Below are positions 17,433 through 27,089 of a DNA stretch of 64,000 nt, piece by piece. Source of the DNA: Variovorax sp. WS11 (GTDB taxonomy: Bacteria > Pseudomonadota > Gammaproteobacteria > Burkholderiales > Burkholderiaceae_C); NCBI RefSeq assembly GCF_010499245.1, contig NZ_JAAGOW010000001.1, forward strand, positions 2,356,001-2,420,000. The letters run 5' to 3'. Made by a program: the position numbers and the translations under genes. Position 1 is the stretch's first letter, and the number at the start of each line of letters is the position of its first letter. The notes under the pieces were generated by a model. The model ran no database searches. It was not told where the DNA came from and saw only the letters and a list, made by a program, of their open reading frames with translations.

Positions 17433-17684
17433 TCAGACCCACCAGCGCCCGGCCGCCAGCGCAATGGCCAGGGCGATCGGGCTGGTGATCTCGGTGGCGT
17501 ACCAGGCCAGCTGCGGCACGTCGCCGCCGCCGGGCACGTTGCCCGCGGCCATCACCGCGAAGGTGCAGATGCCCAGCGCGTAATACGCGAGCACGGCCAG
17601 GAACGGCACTGCGAAGCGCGTCAGCCGGCTTCGCGCCGGACGCCACGCCGCTGCCGGCACGAGCGCCAAGGGTTGGGTGCGCAT
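17433..17684 (-). CDS. Small membrane protein, two predicted helices
   Basis: An 83-residue protein with a basic N-terminus (AAWRPARSRLTRF) and two hydrophobic segments (VPFLAVLAYYALGICTFAVM and ITSPIALAIALAAGRWW) joined by a Gly-rich loop. No family recognised. The start at 17684 is the ATG nearest to the hydrophobic core; another at 17756 would add a polar stretch without a ribosome site. It may be an inner-membrane stress protein; that is a guess from size and topology. Confidence 0.5.
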   Translation of the reverse strand: MRTQPLALVPAAAWRPARSRLTRFAVPFLAVLAYYALGICTFAVMAAGNVPGGGDVPQLAWYATEITSPIALAIALAAGRWWV

Positions 17685-18030
17685 GGTGCGGGTAGGGACG
17701 CCGCCATCCCCATGGCGGCGGTCCGGGTAACTCTGCTGAAGTGGCTGCTGGTCCATGTCGTTCTGTTCGTGGAAATCGCGGCGGTCTCTCTCGCCGCTGC
17801 CTGCCGTGTCGGGCCTGGAGGCGCTGGTACGCGCCGGAATTGTGGGCCCGCCCTGCCGACGCCCATTCGTCGAACAGAAGCGCAATGCGCCCGCAGATCG
17901 TTGCGCTGCCGGGGCGACAGCGTCCTGCGGCCGGCACTTCACCCGGGCTGCATCGTCCTCATCTGGGGCGAACCACTTTCCGTCGCATCGATCGGAACAG
18001 AATGAGCCTCTGTCAAGCAGGAAAAACATC
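17685..18030. other. Intergenic stretch with no recognised gene
   Basis: About 350 bases between the small membrane protein and the pirin gene. The frames here are open but have no plausible start or homology. The only structure noted is the inverted repeat TTCCG (17978-17982) and CGGAA (17993-17997), about 35-50 bases before the pirin start, a possible regulator site. Confidence 0.4.
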
Positions 18031-19107
18031 ATGAGCACCGCCAGCCCCATCGTACGCATCGAAGCCCTGGGCTTCCCCTGGAAAACCGTCGACCCCTTCC
18101 TCTTCTGCGCCTACCACGACGACGCCTATCCGCGCGCCAACGCGCAGATGGGCCCCGAGGCCCCGCTGGCCGGCCGCGACCTGGGCCAGGACTTCAGCCG
18201 CAAGGACGGCTGGAGCATGTACCACGGCACGACGGTGCCGGGCTTCCCGGGTCATCCGCATCGCGGCTTCGAGACCGTGACCCTGGTGCGCAAGGGCCTG
18301 ATCGACCATTCCGATTCGCTGGGCGCAACCGCCCGCTTCGGCGGCGGCGATGTGCAATGGCTCACCGCCGGCCGCGGCATCGTGCATGCGGAGATGTTCC
18401 CGCTGCTCGACAAGGCCGCGCCCAATCCGCTGGAGCTGTTCCAGATCTGGCTCAACCTGCCGGCGCGCAACAAGATGGCGCAGCCGCATTTCACGATGTT
18501 CTGGGCCGAGGACATCCCCCGCTTCACCGCGATGGACGCCGACGGCCGCTCGACCGAGGTGGCGAGCATTGCCGGGCGCATCGCGCCGATCGAGGGCGAG
18601 CCGGGTGCCGGGGGTCCGCTGGCGCCGCCGCCCGATTCCTGGGCCGCGCAGCCCGATGCGGACCTGGCCATCTGGACCGTGAAGATGGAGCCCCAGGCCT
18701 GCTGGGTGCTGCCGGCCGCGACGGGCGAGGGCACGCGGCGCACGCTGTACTTCTTCAAGGGCCGCTCGGTCGGCGTGGCGGGGGGGCAGGTCGACCACCA
18801 TGCCGCGATCGAACTGCGCGCGGAAGCGCGGGTGGAACTGATCAACGGCGACGAGGAAAGCGAGTTCCTGGTGCTGCAGGGCCGCCCCATCGGCGAGCCG
18901 GTGGCGCAGTACGGCCCCTTCGTGATGAACACGCAGGCCGAGATCGCGCAGGCCATGGCCGACTACCGCCGCACGCAGTTCGGCGGCTGGCCCTGGGGCG
19001 ACACCGCGCCGGTGCATGGACGCAGCCCGGCGCGCTTTGCGCGGCATCCGGACGGGCGCGAAGAGCGGCCCGAGGAAGCCGTCGCCGGCGCAGCGGCGCG
19101 CGGCTGA
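18031..19107 (+). CDS. Pirin-family protein (cupin)
   Basis: A 358-residue bicupin of the pirin family. The N-terminal cupin holds the metal motif: FPGHPHRGFETVTLV with two His, then IDHSDS and the GRGIVHAEMF stretch with His and Glu, matching the three-His-one-Glu iron site of pirins. The C-terminal cupin is present but lacks obvious ligands, as usual. Bacterial pirins include quercetinases and regulators of central metabolism, so no single function is assigned. The N-terminus (ASPIVRIEALGFPWKTVDPF, then YHDDAYPRAN) matches longer pirins. A long upstream extension of the frame is open but lacks pirin sequence. Confidence 0.85.
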   Translation: MSTASPIVRIEALGFPWKTVDPFLFCAYHDDAYPRANAQMGPEAPLAGRDLGQDFSRKDGWSMYHGTTVPGFPGHPHRGFETVTLVRKGLIDHSDSLGATARFGGGDVQWLTAGRGIVHAEMFPLLDKAAPNPLELFQIWLNLPARNKMAQPHFTMFWAEDIPRFTAMDADGRSTEVASIAGRIAPIEGEPGAGGPLAPPPDSWAAQPDADLAIWTVKMEPQACWVLPAATGEGTRRTLYFFKGRSVGVAGGQVDHHAAIELRAEARVELINGDEESEFLVLQGRPIGEPVAQYGPFVMNTQAEIAQAMADYRRTQFGGWPWGDTAPVHGRSPARFARHPDGREERPEEAVAGAAARG

Positions 19108-19116
19108 GCCCGTCGT

Positions 19117-20409
19117 TCAGCCGCAGCCGGCCGGCGGCTGCACGAACCAGCGCCCATCCGCGCCCTGGTGGAGGGCGACGCTCGTGAAGAAGTAGTCCCA
19201 GGCGAAGCCGATGTCGCGCAGGTCGCCCGTGCTGATCGCGCGCAGGTTGAAGAATCCGCCCAAGGTCGCGCGGCCCGCTCCATGCGCCCGGCGCGGCGAC
19301 CACCGCTGGTGCAACTGGGCGGCGGCGGGGGGCGGTGGAGGCGGCGGCGTACGGGGCCGCCGGTATCGGCCACATGGCGCGAGAAGAAATCCCACACGAT
19401 GTCCGGATAGCTCGGCCCGCTGCAGGGGCCAGTTGCCGTCGCGGCCCGCCTGCCCGCCGATCCAGTAGTGGCCGTGATCGGTGTCGCCGCGAGCGGGCGT
19501 GGCGGTCGGCCCGTTGTAGAACACGGTCTCCACCAGCGAGCGGCTGCCGGGCTGCGCATCGACGGTGTAGAAGCTTTGCTGGCAGGCGTAGTCCGGCCCG
19601 TTGACCGGCGTGCAGGGCCGCTGCCGCGCCAGTGCCTCGGCCGGCGTGTCATGCGCGGCATCGCCGTTGAGCTGCAGCTGCGCATCGCGCAGGTTGCGGC
19701 CGGCGGGCTGGATCACGGTGCAGTCCACGTTGTTCTGCAGCACCAGCAGCGGGATCGCGTAGCTTGCATTGCGTTCGCGCCGCATGTCGGCCACCACCTG
19801 GCTCACCGCGTGGAAGGTGGCGCTGCCGGGGCAGCCCGAGAAAGACACCGAGGCCGCATCCTCGCCATAGGGCAGGCCCGAGGCGCTGGCCGCCGCGGCG
19901 AAGTACTCGTTGTGCGTGACCGAGAGCACCACCGCCATCGCCGCGCCCGAGGACAGCCCGGTGACATAGCGCCGCCGCGGGTCGATGCCGAAGCGCGCCT
20001 CCACCTGCCGCGCGATCTGGTGCAGGTCCTCGGGCTCGCCGCGGCCCTGGTGGCGGTGCTGGTCGAGCCAGAAGCCCCAGCAGTTGGTGTTGCGCAGCCC
20101 GTCGTAGCTGGTGATGAAGGGCGCGACCAGGACGAAGCCGAAGCGGTCGGCCGCGGCCGTGAGCCCCCAGTCGCGCAGCACGTCGTCGTGCGTCTGCTGG
20201 CAGCCGTGCAGCGCCATCACCATCGGCGCCGGGGTGGCGATGCCGTCCGGCACGTAGACCTTGTATTGCCGCTCGCGCGAGCCGGCGTAGCTTTGCGGGG
20301 AGAGGGTGAAGGCGCTGGTGGTGCCGGCCTGGGCGGGCCGCCATGTGCCCGCCAGCACGAGCAGCCCGAACAGGGCGATGGCGACGCAGCGCGTCAGCGT
20401 AGAGACCAT
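19117..20409 (-). CDS. Secreted PHB-depolymerase-family esterase with two compensating frameshifts
   Basis: A 430-residue open frame. Signal peptide (CVAIALFGLLVLAGTWRPAQ), oxyanion region ALHGCQQ, nucleophile box YVTGLSSGAAMA and the His region DTDHGHYWIGG define an alpha/beta-hydrolase of the extracellular PHB-depolymerase esterase family. Just after the His box the reading frame drifts. Family sequence (SYPDIVWDFFSRHVADTGGP, then PPPPPSCTSG) continues in another frame from about 19415 to about 19290. The original frame then resumes with RAHGAGRATLGGFFNLRAI and the C-terminal domain. Two opposite indels thus garble about 40 residues of linker without a stop. Either the sequence has errors in this Pro/Gly-rich tract or the allele is altered; the catalytic domain itself is intact. 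Confidence 0.75.
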   Translation of the reverse strand: MVSTLTRCVAIALFGLLVLAGTWRPAQAGTTSAFTLSPQSYAGSRERQYKVYVPDGIATPAPMVMALHGCQQTHDDVLRDWGLTAAADRFGFVLVAPFITSYDGLRNTNCWGFWLDQHRHQGRGEPEDLHQIARQVEARFGIDPRRRYVTGLSSGAAMAVVLSVTHNEYFAAAASASGLPYGEDAASVSFSGCPGSATFHAVSQVVADMRRERNASYAIPLLVLQNNVDCTVIQPAGRNLRDAQLQLNGDAAHDTPAEALARQRPCTPVNGPDYACQQSFYTVDAQPGSRSLVETVFYNGPTATPARGDTDHGHYWIGGQAGRDGNWPLQRAELSGHRVGFLLAPCGRYRRPRTPPPPPPPAAAQLHQRWSPRRAHGAGRATLGGFFNLRAISTGDLRDIGFAWDYFFTSVALHQGADGRWFVQPPAGCG

Positions 20410-20470
20410 GGTGCACCGTCCTTCGGCATTGGGCGGCACACCTTAGCGTGCGCGGGCGGCCCTCGCAATC

Positions 20471-22048
20471 CTATCCAAGGGGGAGAGTCAGCAGACCCAG
20501 CGGCCCGGCGGCGTGGCGCGCGAGGGCCGCGAGGTCGAGCTGCGCGCCGCACAGCGCCACATACCCATCGGGCCGCAGCAGGTAGAACGAAGTCATCGGC
20601 AGCTTCTGGCGTGTCAGGTCCGCTGCGTTGTCCGGGTCCGAAGGCAAGGCGTGGACGCGAACGAGCTCGGCAGGAAGCAACAGGGGCTGCTGCGGCGCGG
20701 GCTGCCCCAACACGAGCAGATGGAAATGCAGGTCGTCGAGCTTGTCGAACAGGTCCTCCTGCGGCCCGTTCGCCGAGAAGCGCAAGCGCATCCACGGGAA
20801 GCGATCGCCCGCGCGCGGCGCGCCCTGGGGCGGGTCGTCCAGCGACACCGACAGGGCGCTCGCGCGGTAGTTGATGCCGATCTGCGAGATCACCCGGAAG
20901 GCCGTCTGCTGGATGCGCGGCCGGCCCATCGCCAGCGCGCCGACGCGCGCCAGCACTTCGGTGCGCAGCAGGCCGGCCCACCAGCTGTCCGACACCACCA
21001 GCTTGAAGCCGCGGTCGGTGGTGTCCAGCAGCCGGCGCGCGACCGGCAGGCGCTCGGCCTCGTACGAATCCAGCAGCGCCGCATCGGCACGGCCCTGCGT
21101 GACCAGCGCCAGCTTCCAGCCGAGGTTGTAGGCATCCTGCAGGCCCGTGTTCATGCCCTGCGCGCCGACCGGGCTGTGGATGTGGGCCGCATCGCCGAGC
21201 ACGAAGGCGCGGCCCTCGCGAAAGTGCGAGGCGCTGCGGTGATGGATGCGGTAGGTGGAGAACCAGCTGCACTCCTTGAAGGCCAGGCCCGCGCCCGCCT
21301 CCTCGCGCAGCGAGGGGATCACGTCCTCGAAGCGCACATCCTCCTTGCCGCGCAGCGCGGGCGGCAGGATGCCGACGATGCGCCAGTGGTCCTGGCCGCG
21401 CATCGGGAAGAGCAGGTGGAAGCCGTCCTTCCACAGGTAGACGTTGACCTCGTCGGGCACCATGCTGCCGGTCGCTTCCACGTCGGCGACGAAGAACACG
21501 TGCTCGTAGGGCGCGCCGGGGAAGCCGATGCCGCTTTGCTCGCGCACCGCGCTGCGGGCACCGTCGCAGCCGGCCACCCAGGCGGCCTCGATCTCGCGCA
21601 GGCTGCCGTCGGGCTGCTTGAGCGTGGCCACGGCGCGCTCGGGCGTCTGCGTGAGCGCCAGCAGCTCGGTGTTCCATTGCACCGACAGGCCGAAGTCGTG
21701 CAGCCGCTCGCCCAGGATCTTCTCGTTGTCGTCCTGGCCGAGCACGAGGATGTAGGGATAGGGCGTGAGCCGCGCGCCGGCGTCTGCCAGCGGCACACGC
21801 GCCATGCGGCGGCCCTCGGCCCACATGTTGGCGCCGTCGCCGCGCTTGCCGAGCGCGAGCGCGCGATCCACGACGCCCAGCTTCGAATAGATCTCCAATG
21901 TGCGCGCCTGCACGCCCAGGGCCCGCGTTTCGCGCGCGGGGCCGGCATGGCGGTCGATGATCAGCGTGCGCACGCCGCGGCGTGCGAGCTGGTTGGCCAG
22001 CATGAGGCCGGTGGGGCCAGCGCCGACGATCAGGACATCGCAATCCAT
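20471..22048 (-). CDS. FAD-dependent aromatic monooxygenase (PheA/TfdB, MhpA-like)
   Basis: A 525-residue class A flavoprotein hydroxylase: dinucleotide-binding VLIVGAGPTGLMLANQL at the N-terminus, a DG-type motif GCDGARSAVRE around residue 160, and the FAD/substrate motif LGDAAHIHSPVGAQGMNTG near residue 290, then a thioredoxin-like C-terminal domain. Such enzymes hydroxylate phenols or phenylpropanoids with NAD(P)H and O2. The start giving MDCDVL has AAAGGA at the right distance; an ATG five codons upstream overlaps that site and is unlikely. It is divergent from a binding-protein gene. Substrate not determined. Confidence 0.85.
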   Translation of the reverse strand: MDCDVLIVGAGPTGLMLANQLARRGVRTLIIDRHAGPARETRALGVQARTLEIYSKLGVVDRALALGKRGDGANMWAEGRRMARVPLADAGARLTPYPYILVLGQDDNEKILGERLHDFGLSVQWNTELLALTQTPERAVATLKQPDGSLREIEAAWVAGCDGARSAVREQSGIGFPGAPYEHVFFVADVEATGSMVPDEVNVYLWKDGFHLLFPMRGQDHWRIVGILPPALRGKEDVRFEDVIPSLREEAGAGLAFKECSWFSTYRIHHRSASHFREGRAFVLGDAAHIHSPVGAQGMNTGLQDAYNLGWKLALVTQGRADAALLDSYEAERLPVARRLLDTTDRGFKLVVSDSWWAGLLRTEVLARVGALAMGRPRIQQTAFRVISQIGINYRASALSVSLDDPPQGAPRAGDRFPWMRLRFSANGPQEDLFDKLDDLHFHLLVLGQPAPQQPLLLPAELVRVHALPSDPDNAADLTRQKLPMTSFYLLRPDGYVALCGAQLDLAALARHAAGPLGLLTLPLG

Positions 22049-22242
22049 GGCATTTCCTTTCATGGGTCAGTGCACCAGGTGGCGATTGAGCGCCGGCCGA
22101 TCTTCCTCACGCAACGCCCCGGGCGCCAGTGCATCGTGAAATAAGCCCGGGGCAGGCTGGGTAAACCCTGACCGGACGCGCTTCGCGCCGCACGTCCAAT
22201 CCTTATCCACCATAACCATCACCCGGGAAGAGGATTCGTTTC

Positions 22243-23382
22243 ATGCAACGCAGAAGTTTTGTCGCGTCCAGCGCGGCATTTGCCGCCGGCCTGGTGCCGC
22301 TGTCGTCCGTGCGGGCCGCCGAGAACGGCGTGAGCGACGGCGAGATCGTGCTGGGCAGCTCCGCCGTCCTGAGCGGACCCCTCGGCTCGCAGATCAAGGT
22401 CGTCCACAACGGCGCCGGACTCGCCTTCGACGCCGTCAACGAGCAGGGCGGCATCGGGGGCCGCAAGATCAAGCTGGTGGCGCTCGACGACGAGCTGAAG
22501 CCCGAGAAGGCGGTCGAGAACTACACCAAGCTGCTGAACGACCACCGCGTGTTCGCCTTCTTCGGCTGCGTCGGCTCCGGCACCACGGCTGCCGCGGCCA
22601 AGCTGCTGCAGCAAAGCGGCGCGCCCAGCGTGGGCGGCTACGGGGTGGGCGACTCGGCACGCGAACGCGTCGCGGGCTCGGCCTACTTCGTGCGCGCCAG
22701 CAATGCGCGCGAGGCGCAGGCCCTGGTCGAGCACCTGACCACCGTCGGCGTCAACAAGATCGCCATCGCCCACCTCGACAACCCCGGCGGCGCCGAGGCG
22801 GTCAAGCTGATCGGCGCGGCCATGACCACCCATAAGCTCACGCCCGCGGCCGCGATCTCGGTCAAGGGCGACGGCTCGAACGCCGCCGAGGCCGGCAAGA
22901 CGCTGGCGGACAGCCAGCCCCAGGCCGTGCTGATGTACCTGGCCGGCACCGTGGCCGGCGAGGTGATCAAGGCCACGTACGCCGCCGGCAGCAAGCCGAT
23001 GTTCTATGGCATGTCGATCGTGCCGGGCGAGGTCACGGCCAAGGTGGTGCAACTGCAGGCAAGCGGCCTGGCCATCTCGCAGGTCATGCCCTATCCCTGG
23101 GGCGAGGTGGAGACCGTGGCGCGCGACTACCGCCGCCTGGCGGAGCGCGCGCAGGTGCCGGTGGGCTACGGCAGCTTCGAGGGCTACCTGAACGGGCTGG
23201 TGATGATCGAGGCGCTCAAGCGCACGGGCCGCGACCTGACGCGCGCGCGCCTGCATGCGGCGCTGCGCGCCTTCAAGCTCCGGCTGGCCGGCATGGACAT
23301 CGACTTCACGGCCGGCAACGGGACCGGGTCACGCTTCATCGAGATGGTTCGGGTGACGCCGGAAGGGCGCTTCGTGCGCTGA
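22243..23382 (+). CDS. ABC transporter substrate-binding protein, branched-chain amino acid (LivJ/HAAT) type
   Basis: A 379-residue periplasmic binding protein with a signal peptide (RRSFVASSAAFAAGLVPLSS) followed by the type I fold: IVLGSSAVLSGPLGSQIK, FDAVNEQGGIGGRKIKL, and a central FGCVGSGTTAAAAKLL binding-loop region. The family feeds Liv-type ABC importers for amino acids or aromatic acids. No permease or ATPase gene adjoins it, so it is an orphan. It lies divergent from the FAD monooxygenase, and an aromatic ligand is possible by context. Confidence 0.88.
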   Translation: MQRRSFVASSAAFAAGLVPLSSVRAAENGVSDGEIVLGSSAVLSGPLGSQIKVVHNGAGLAFDAVNEQGGIGGRKIKLVALDDELKPEKAVENYTKLLNDHRVFAFFGCVGSGTTAAAAKLLQQSGAPSVGGYGVGDSARERVAGSAYFVRASNAREAQALVEHLTTVGVNKIAIAHLDNPGGAEAVKLIGAAMTTHKLTPAAAISVKGDGSNAAEAGKTLADSQPQAVLMYLAGTVAGEVIKATYAAGSKPMFYGMSIVPGEVTAKVVQLQASGLAISQVMPYPWGEVETVARDYRRLAERAQVPVGYGSFEGYLNGLVMIEALKRTGRDLTRARLHAALRAFKLRLAGMDIDFTAGNGTGSRFIEMVRVTPEGRFVR

Positions 23383-23456
23383 GCGCGCGAAGTGGCGCAC
23401 GAGGCGCCGCAGGGCTACGATGCGCGGGGCGCGAAGTGTGCCTGGCAGGAGGACCC

Positions 23457-23891
23457 ATGGCGACGACAAATGGCGACGGCGCGGCAGCAACCCGAGGCAC
23501 CTGGTGGGGCTGGCCCCTGCAAGCCTGGAGCCCGCCCTCGCTCGCGCCCAGCGAGCTGACCCAGCCGATCAACAGCGGCTGGTCCTTCTTCAACGTCACC
23601 TACAACAACTCCTCCGCACCCGCCATCGAGCGTGACGTGCTGCAGCAGCACAGCTACGGGCGCCAGATCGGGCGGCTGATGGACGCGCTCTCGGTGCTGG
23701 TCGAGCGCCTGCCGGCGGGCGCGAAGGACGACCGGCGCATCAAGGACTTCCTGGCGCTGGCGAAGGAGGTCGCGCAGATCAAGGAGAACGCGCGCCTGCC
23801 CCGGCTGGAACGGCTGCAGAAGGACATCGAGGCGCTGCGGCAGGAGGACCCGAAGGCGTACGTGCAGCTCAAGGCCATGCTGGCGCGCTGA
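23457..23891 (+). CDS. Hypothetical protein, phasin-like features uncertain
   Basis: A 144-residue protein with a CAGGAGGA ribosome site just before the chosen ATG. The N-terminal part is Trp-rich (TWWGWPLQAWSPPSLAPSEL) and the C-terminal half strongly helical (SYGRQIGRLMDALSVLVERL, later LERLQKDIEALRQ) and probably a coiled coil. No signal peptide. I do not recognise the family. It stands 75 bases behind the binding-protein gene and is convergent with leuB. Confidence 0.6.
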   Translation: MATTNGDGAAATRGTWWGWPLQAWSPPSLAPSELTQPINSGWSFFNVTYNNSSAPAIERDVLQQHSYGRQIGRLMDALSVLVERLPAGAKDDRRIKDFLALAKEVAQIKENARLPRLERLQKDIEALRQEDPKAYVQLKAMLAR

Positions 23892-23944
23892 AGCCGGCCA
23901 CTGCTGGGCGAAAGCGGCGACAGCACGCGGACCCGAGCCATCGG

Positions 23945-25015
23945 TCAGCCTCGCACTGCCGCGACCACCGCCTCACCCATCTCGCGCGTGCCTACGCGGC
24001 GGCAGCCGCCCTGGAAGATGTCGCCCGTGCGCAGACCCTCCGCCAGCACCCGGCGCACCGCGGCCTCGACGCGGTCCGCCTGCTCGGCAAGGCCGAAGGA
24101 ATAGCGCAGCATCATCGCCATCGAGAGGATGGCGGCAAGCGGGTTCGCCAGGTCCTTGCCCGCGATGTCGGGCGCGGTGCCGTGCACCGGCTCGTACAGC
24201 CCCTTCGTGCCGGCGGCCATCGAGGCCGAAGGCAGCATGCCGATCGAGCCGGTCAGCATCGCGGCCGCATCCGAGAGGATGTCGCCGAAGATGTTGCCGG
24301 TGACGATCACGTCGAACTGCTTCGGTGCGCGCATCAGCTGCATCGCCGCGGCGTCGACAAAGTGATGCGTGAGCTCGACGTCCGGATACTCGGCGCCCAC
24401 GCGTGTCACCACCTCGCGCCACAGCTGCATCACCTCCAGCACGTTGGCCTTGTCGACGGAGCACAGCTTGCGTTTGCGCGCACGCGCGGTGCGGAAGGCC
24501 ACGTGCGCGATGCGCTCCACCTCGGGCTCGGAATAGCGCATCGTGTTGAACGCCTCGCGCTCGCCGCGCGCGTTCGTGCCGCTGCCGCGCGGCTCGCCGA
24601 AGTAGACGTCGCCGGTGAGCTCGCGCAGGATCATCAGGTCCAGGCCCTCGACCACTTCGGGCTTGAGGGTCGAGGCGCCGATCAGCTCGGGAAAAAGAAA
24701 GGCCGGCCGGAAGTTGGCGAACAAGCCCAGGTCCTGGCGCAGCCGCAGCAGGCTGGCGCCCGGCCGCACGGCGAAGGGAATGGCCTCGTCGCCCGGCATA
24801 CCGGCAGAACCGAACAGGATGGCGTCGGCGGCCCGTGCGATCTCGAGCGTGGCCTGCGGCAACGGGTCGCCCGCGCTGTCGATGCCGGCCTGACCGATGG
24901 GCGCTTCCACCAGCTCCACGGCCTGGCCGGAGCCCAGCACGGCCTTCAACACGCGCACGGCCTCGGCCGTGACTTCGGGACCGATGCCGTCGCCCGGCAA
25001 CACTGCGATCTTCAT
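23945..25015 (-). CDS. leuB: 3-isopropylmalate dehydrogenase
   Basis: A 356-residue decarboxylating dehydrogenase: [20 protein letters not shown] start, [14 protein letters not shown] and [16 protein letters not shown] substrate motifs, [14 protein letters not shown] with the catalytic Lys, and [23 protein letters not shown] for metal and NAD binding. It converts 3-isopropylmalate to 2-oxoisocaproate in leucine synthesis in the cytoplasm. It is last in a bug-leuC-leuD-leuB operon, 17 bases behind leuD, with GGAGGA before the ATG. The association with a Bug protein and a LysR gene suggests this may be a second, specialised leuCDB copy; related dehydrogenases act on other hydroxyacids. Confidence 0.92.
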   Translation of the reverse strand: MKIAVLPGDGIGPEVTAEAVRVLKAVLGSGQAVELVEAPIGQAGIDSAGDPLPQATLEIARAADAILFGSAGMPGDEAIPFAVRPGASLLRLRQDLGLFANFRPAFLFPELIGASTLKPEVVEGLDLMILRELTGDVYFGEPRGSGTNARGEREAFNTMRYSEPEVERIAHVAFRTARARKRKLCSVDKANVLEVMQLWREVVTRVGAEYPDVELTHHFVDAAAMQLMRAPKQFDVIVTGNIFGDILSDAAAMLTGSIGMLPSASMAAGTKGLYEPVHGTAPDIAGKDLANPLAAILSMAMMLRYSFGLAEQADRVEAAVRRVLAEGLRTGDIFQGGCRRVGTREMGEAVVAAVRG

Positions 25016-25032
25016 GGAGGACAACTCTTTCT

Positions 25033-25647
25033 TCAGGCCGATGGAATGGGTGAAAAGGACAAGGCGCGCTCGCGCTCGAAGGCTTCGATGCGCCCGGACT
25101 GGCCGAGCGTGTAGTCCAGCTCGTCCAGGCCCTCGAGCAGGCAGTGGCGCGCGAAGGGATCGATCTCGAAGGCATCGCAGCCGCCGTCGCCCGCATGCAC
25201 GCGCTGCGCAGCCAGGTCGATGCGAAGGCGCGTGCCGGGCTCGCGCTGCAGCAGGGCCAGCAGCGCCTCGACGCGCGGCTCGGGCAGGCGCACCGGCAGC
25301 AGCCCGTTCTTCAGCGCGTTGGAGAAGAAGATGTCGCCGAAGCTCGGCGCGACCACCGCGCGAAAGCCGCCGTCGGCCAGCGCCCACACGGCATGCTCGC
25401 GCGAGGAGCCACAGCCGAAGTTGCGGCCGGCCACGAGGATGCGGGCCTGCGCATACGCCGGATCGTTGAGCGGGAAGTCCGGGCGCCGCGCGCCCTGCGC
25501 ATCGTGCCGCACGTCGCGAAAGAGGAAGGCGCCGAAGTCGGCGGCGCGCGGCTTCTGCAGGTAGAGCGCCGGCACGATCTGGTCGGTGTCGACGTTGATG
25601 CGGGGCAGCGGCGCGGCCACGGCATCGAGCTGGGTGAAGGCTTGCAT
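25033..25647 (-). CDS. leuD: 3-isopropylmalate dehydratase small subunit
   Basis: A 204-residue swivelling domain of isopropylmalate isomerase: [34 protein letters not shown] with the conserved substrate-binding loop, and [20 protein letters not shown]. With LeuC it isomerises 2- to 3-isopropylmalate. It starts 11 bases after the leuC stop. The length is close to the usual 200-216. The frame is open far upstream only as a shadow of leuC. Confidence 0.92.
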   Translation of the reverse strand: MQAFTQLDAVAAPLPRINVDTDQIVPALYLQKPRAADFGAFLFRDVRHDAQGARRPDFPLNDPAYAQARILVAGRNFGCGSSREHAVWALADGGFRAVVAPSFGDIFFSNALKNGLLPVRLPEPRVEALLALLQREPGTRLRIDLAAQRVHAGDGGCDAFEIDPFARHCLLEGLDELDYTLGQSGRIEAFERERALSFSPIPSA

Positions 25648-25658
25648 GGGGCTCGTCC

Positions 25659-27089
25659 TCAATGCGCCGGCAGCAGGCCGCGCACGTCGGTCAGCCGCCC
25701 GGTCACCGCGGCCGCGGCGGCCATGGCCGGGCTCATCAGATGGGTGCGCGCGCCCGGGCCCTGGCGGCCGACGAAGTTGCGGTTGGAGGTGGAGGCGCAG
25801 CGCTGGCCCGGCGCGACCTGGTCGCCGTTGGTGCCCAGGCACATCGAGCAGCCCGCATGCCGCCACTGGAAGCCGGCGGCACGGAACACGGCATCGAGGC
25901 CCTCGTCCTCGGCCTGCTGCTTGACCAGGCCGGAGCCGGGCACGACCCAGGCCTCCACGCCCTCGGCCACGCGGCGGCCGCGTGCCACCGCGGCGGCGCT
26001 GCGCAGGTCCTCGATGCGGCCGTTGGTGCAGGAGCCGATGAAGACGCGCTGCACCGCGATGTCCTCCAGCCGCTGGCCGGGCGCGAGGCCCATGTAGGCG
26101 AGGGCGCCCTGCATCGCTGCGCGCCGGTCGGCGTCGCCGGCCTGGGCCGGATCGGGCACGCGGCCGGAGATGGGTAGCACGTCCTCGGGGCTGGTGCCCC
26201 AGGTGACCATGGGGGCGATCTCGCCGGCATGCAGCGCCAGCTCGCGGTCGAAGGCGGCGCCCTCGTCGCCGGGCAGCAGGCGCCAGCGCGCGAGGGCAGC
26301 GTCCCAGTCGGCGCCCGCCGGCGCCTGCGGGCGACCGGCGAGCCAGGCGAAGGTGGTGTCGTCGGGCGCGATCATCCCGGCGCGCGCGCCGGCCTCGATG
26401 GACATGTTGCACACGGTCATGCGCGCTTCCATCGACAGCGCGCGGATCGCCTCGCCCGCGTACTCGACGACATGCCCGGTCGCGCCCGCGGCGCCGATGC
26501 GGCCGATGATGGCAAGTATCAGGTCCTTGGCGGTTACGCCGTCCCCGAGCCGGCCGTCCACGCTGACGCGCAGCGTGCGCGGCTTGCGCTGCCACAGGGT
26601 CTGCGTGGCCAGCACATGCGCCACTTCCGAGGCACCGATGCCGAAGGCCAGCGCCCCCAGCGCGCCATGGGTGGAGGTGTGGCTGTCGCCGCAGACGATC
26701 AGCATGCCCGGCAGGCTCAGGCCCTGCTCGGGGCCGACCACGTGCACGATGCCCTGGCGCGCATCGTCCAGCCCGAAGAAGCGAATGCCGGATGCGGCGC
26801 AGTCGTCGGCCAGCGCCTGGGCCATGGCGCGCTTATCCGGATCGGCGATGCGCGCCAGGTCGCGCGAGGCCGTGGGCACATAGTGGTCCGGCGTGGCGAA
26901 GGCCAAATCGGGCCGGCGTACCGGCAGGCCGCGCTGGCGCAGCATCTGGAAGGCCGGCGCCGAGCCGTCCTGCACCAGGTGGCGGTCGACGTAGAGCAGG
27001 CTCTGGCCGTCGTCGCGCTGCATCACGACGTGCTGCGCCCAGATCTTGTCGAACAGGGTGCGGGGAGACAGCGAATCGGGCATCGGCAT
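25659..27089 (-). CDS. leuC: 3-isopropylmalate dehydratase large subunit
   Basis: A 476-residue aconitase-superfamily protein. It begins [15 protein letters not shown], contains [20 protein letters not shown], and has the three [4Fe-4S] cysteines in [13 protein letters not shown] and [12 protein letters not shown]. It pairs with LeuD. Its start ATG overlaps the stop of the upstream Bug gene as TGATG, so translation is coupled; a second ATG two codons later (27083) is the alternative start. Confidence 0.92.
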   Translation of the reverse strand: MPMPDSLSPRTLFDKIWAQHVVMQRDDGQSLLYVDRHLVQDGSAPAFQMLRQRGLPVRRPDLAFATPDHYVPTASRDLARIADPDKRAMAQALADDCAASGIRFFGLDDARQGIVHVVGPEQGLSLPGMLIVCGDSHTSTHGALGALAFGIGASEVAHVLATQTLWQRKPRTLRVSVDGRLGDGVTAKDLILAIIGRIGAAGATGHVVEYAGEAIRALSMEARMTVCNMSIEAGARAGMIAPDDTTFAWLAGRPQAPAGADWDAALARWRLLPGDEGAAFDRELALHAGEIAPMVTWGTSPEDVLPISGRVPDPAQAGDADRRAAMQGALAYMGLAPGQRLEDIAVQRVFIGSCTNGRIEDLRSAAAVARGRRVAEGVEAWVVPGSGLVKQQAEDEGLDAVFRAAGFQWRHAGCSMCLGTNGDQVAPGQRCASTSNRNFVGRQGPGARTHLMSPAMAAAAAVTGRLTDVRGLLPAH

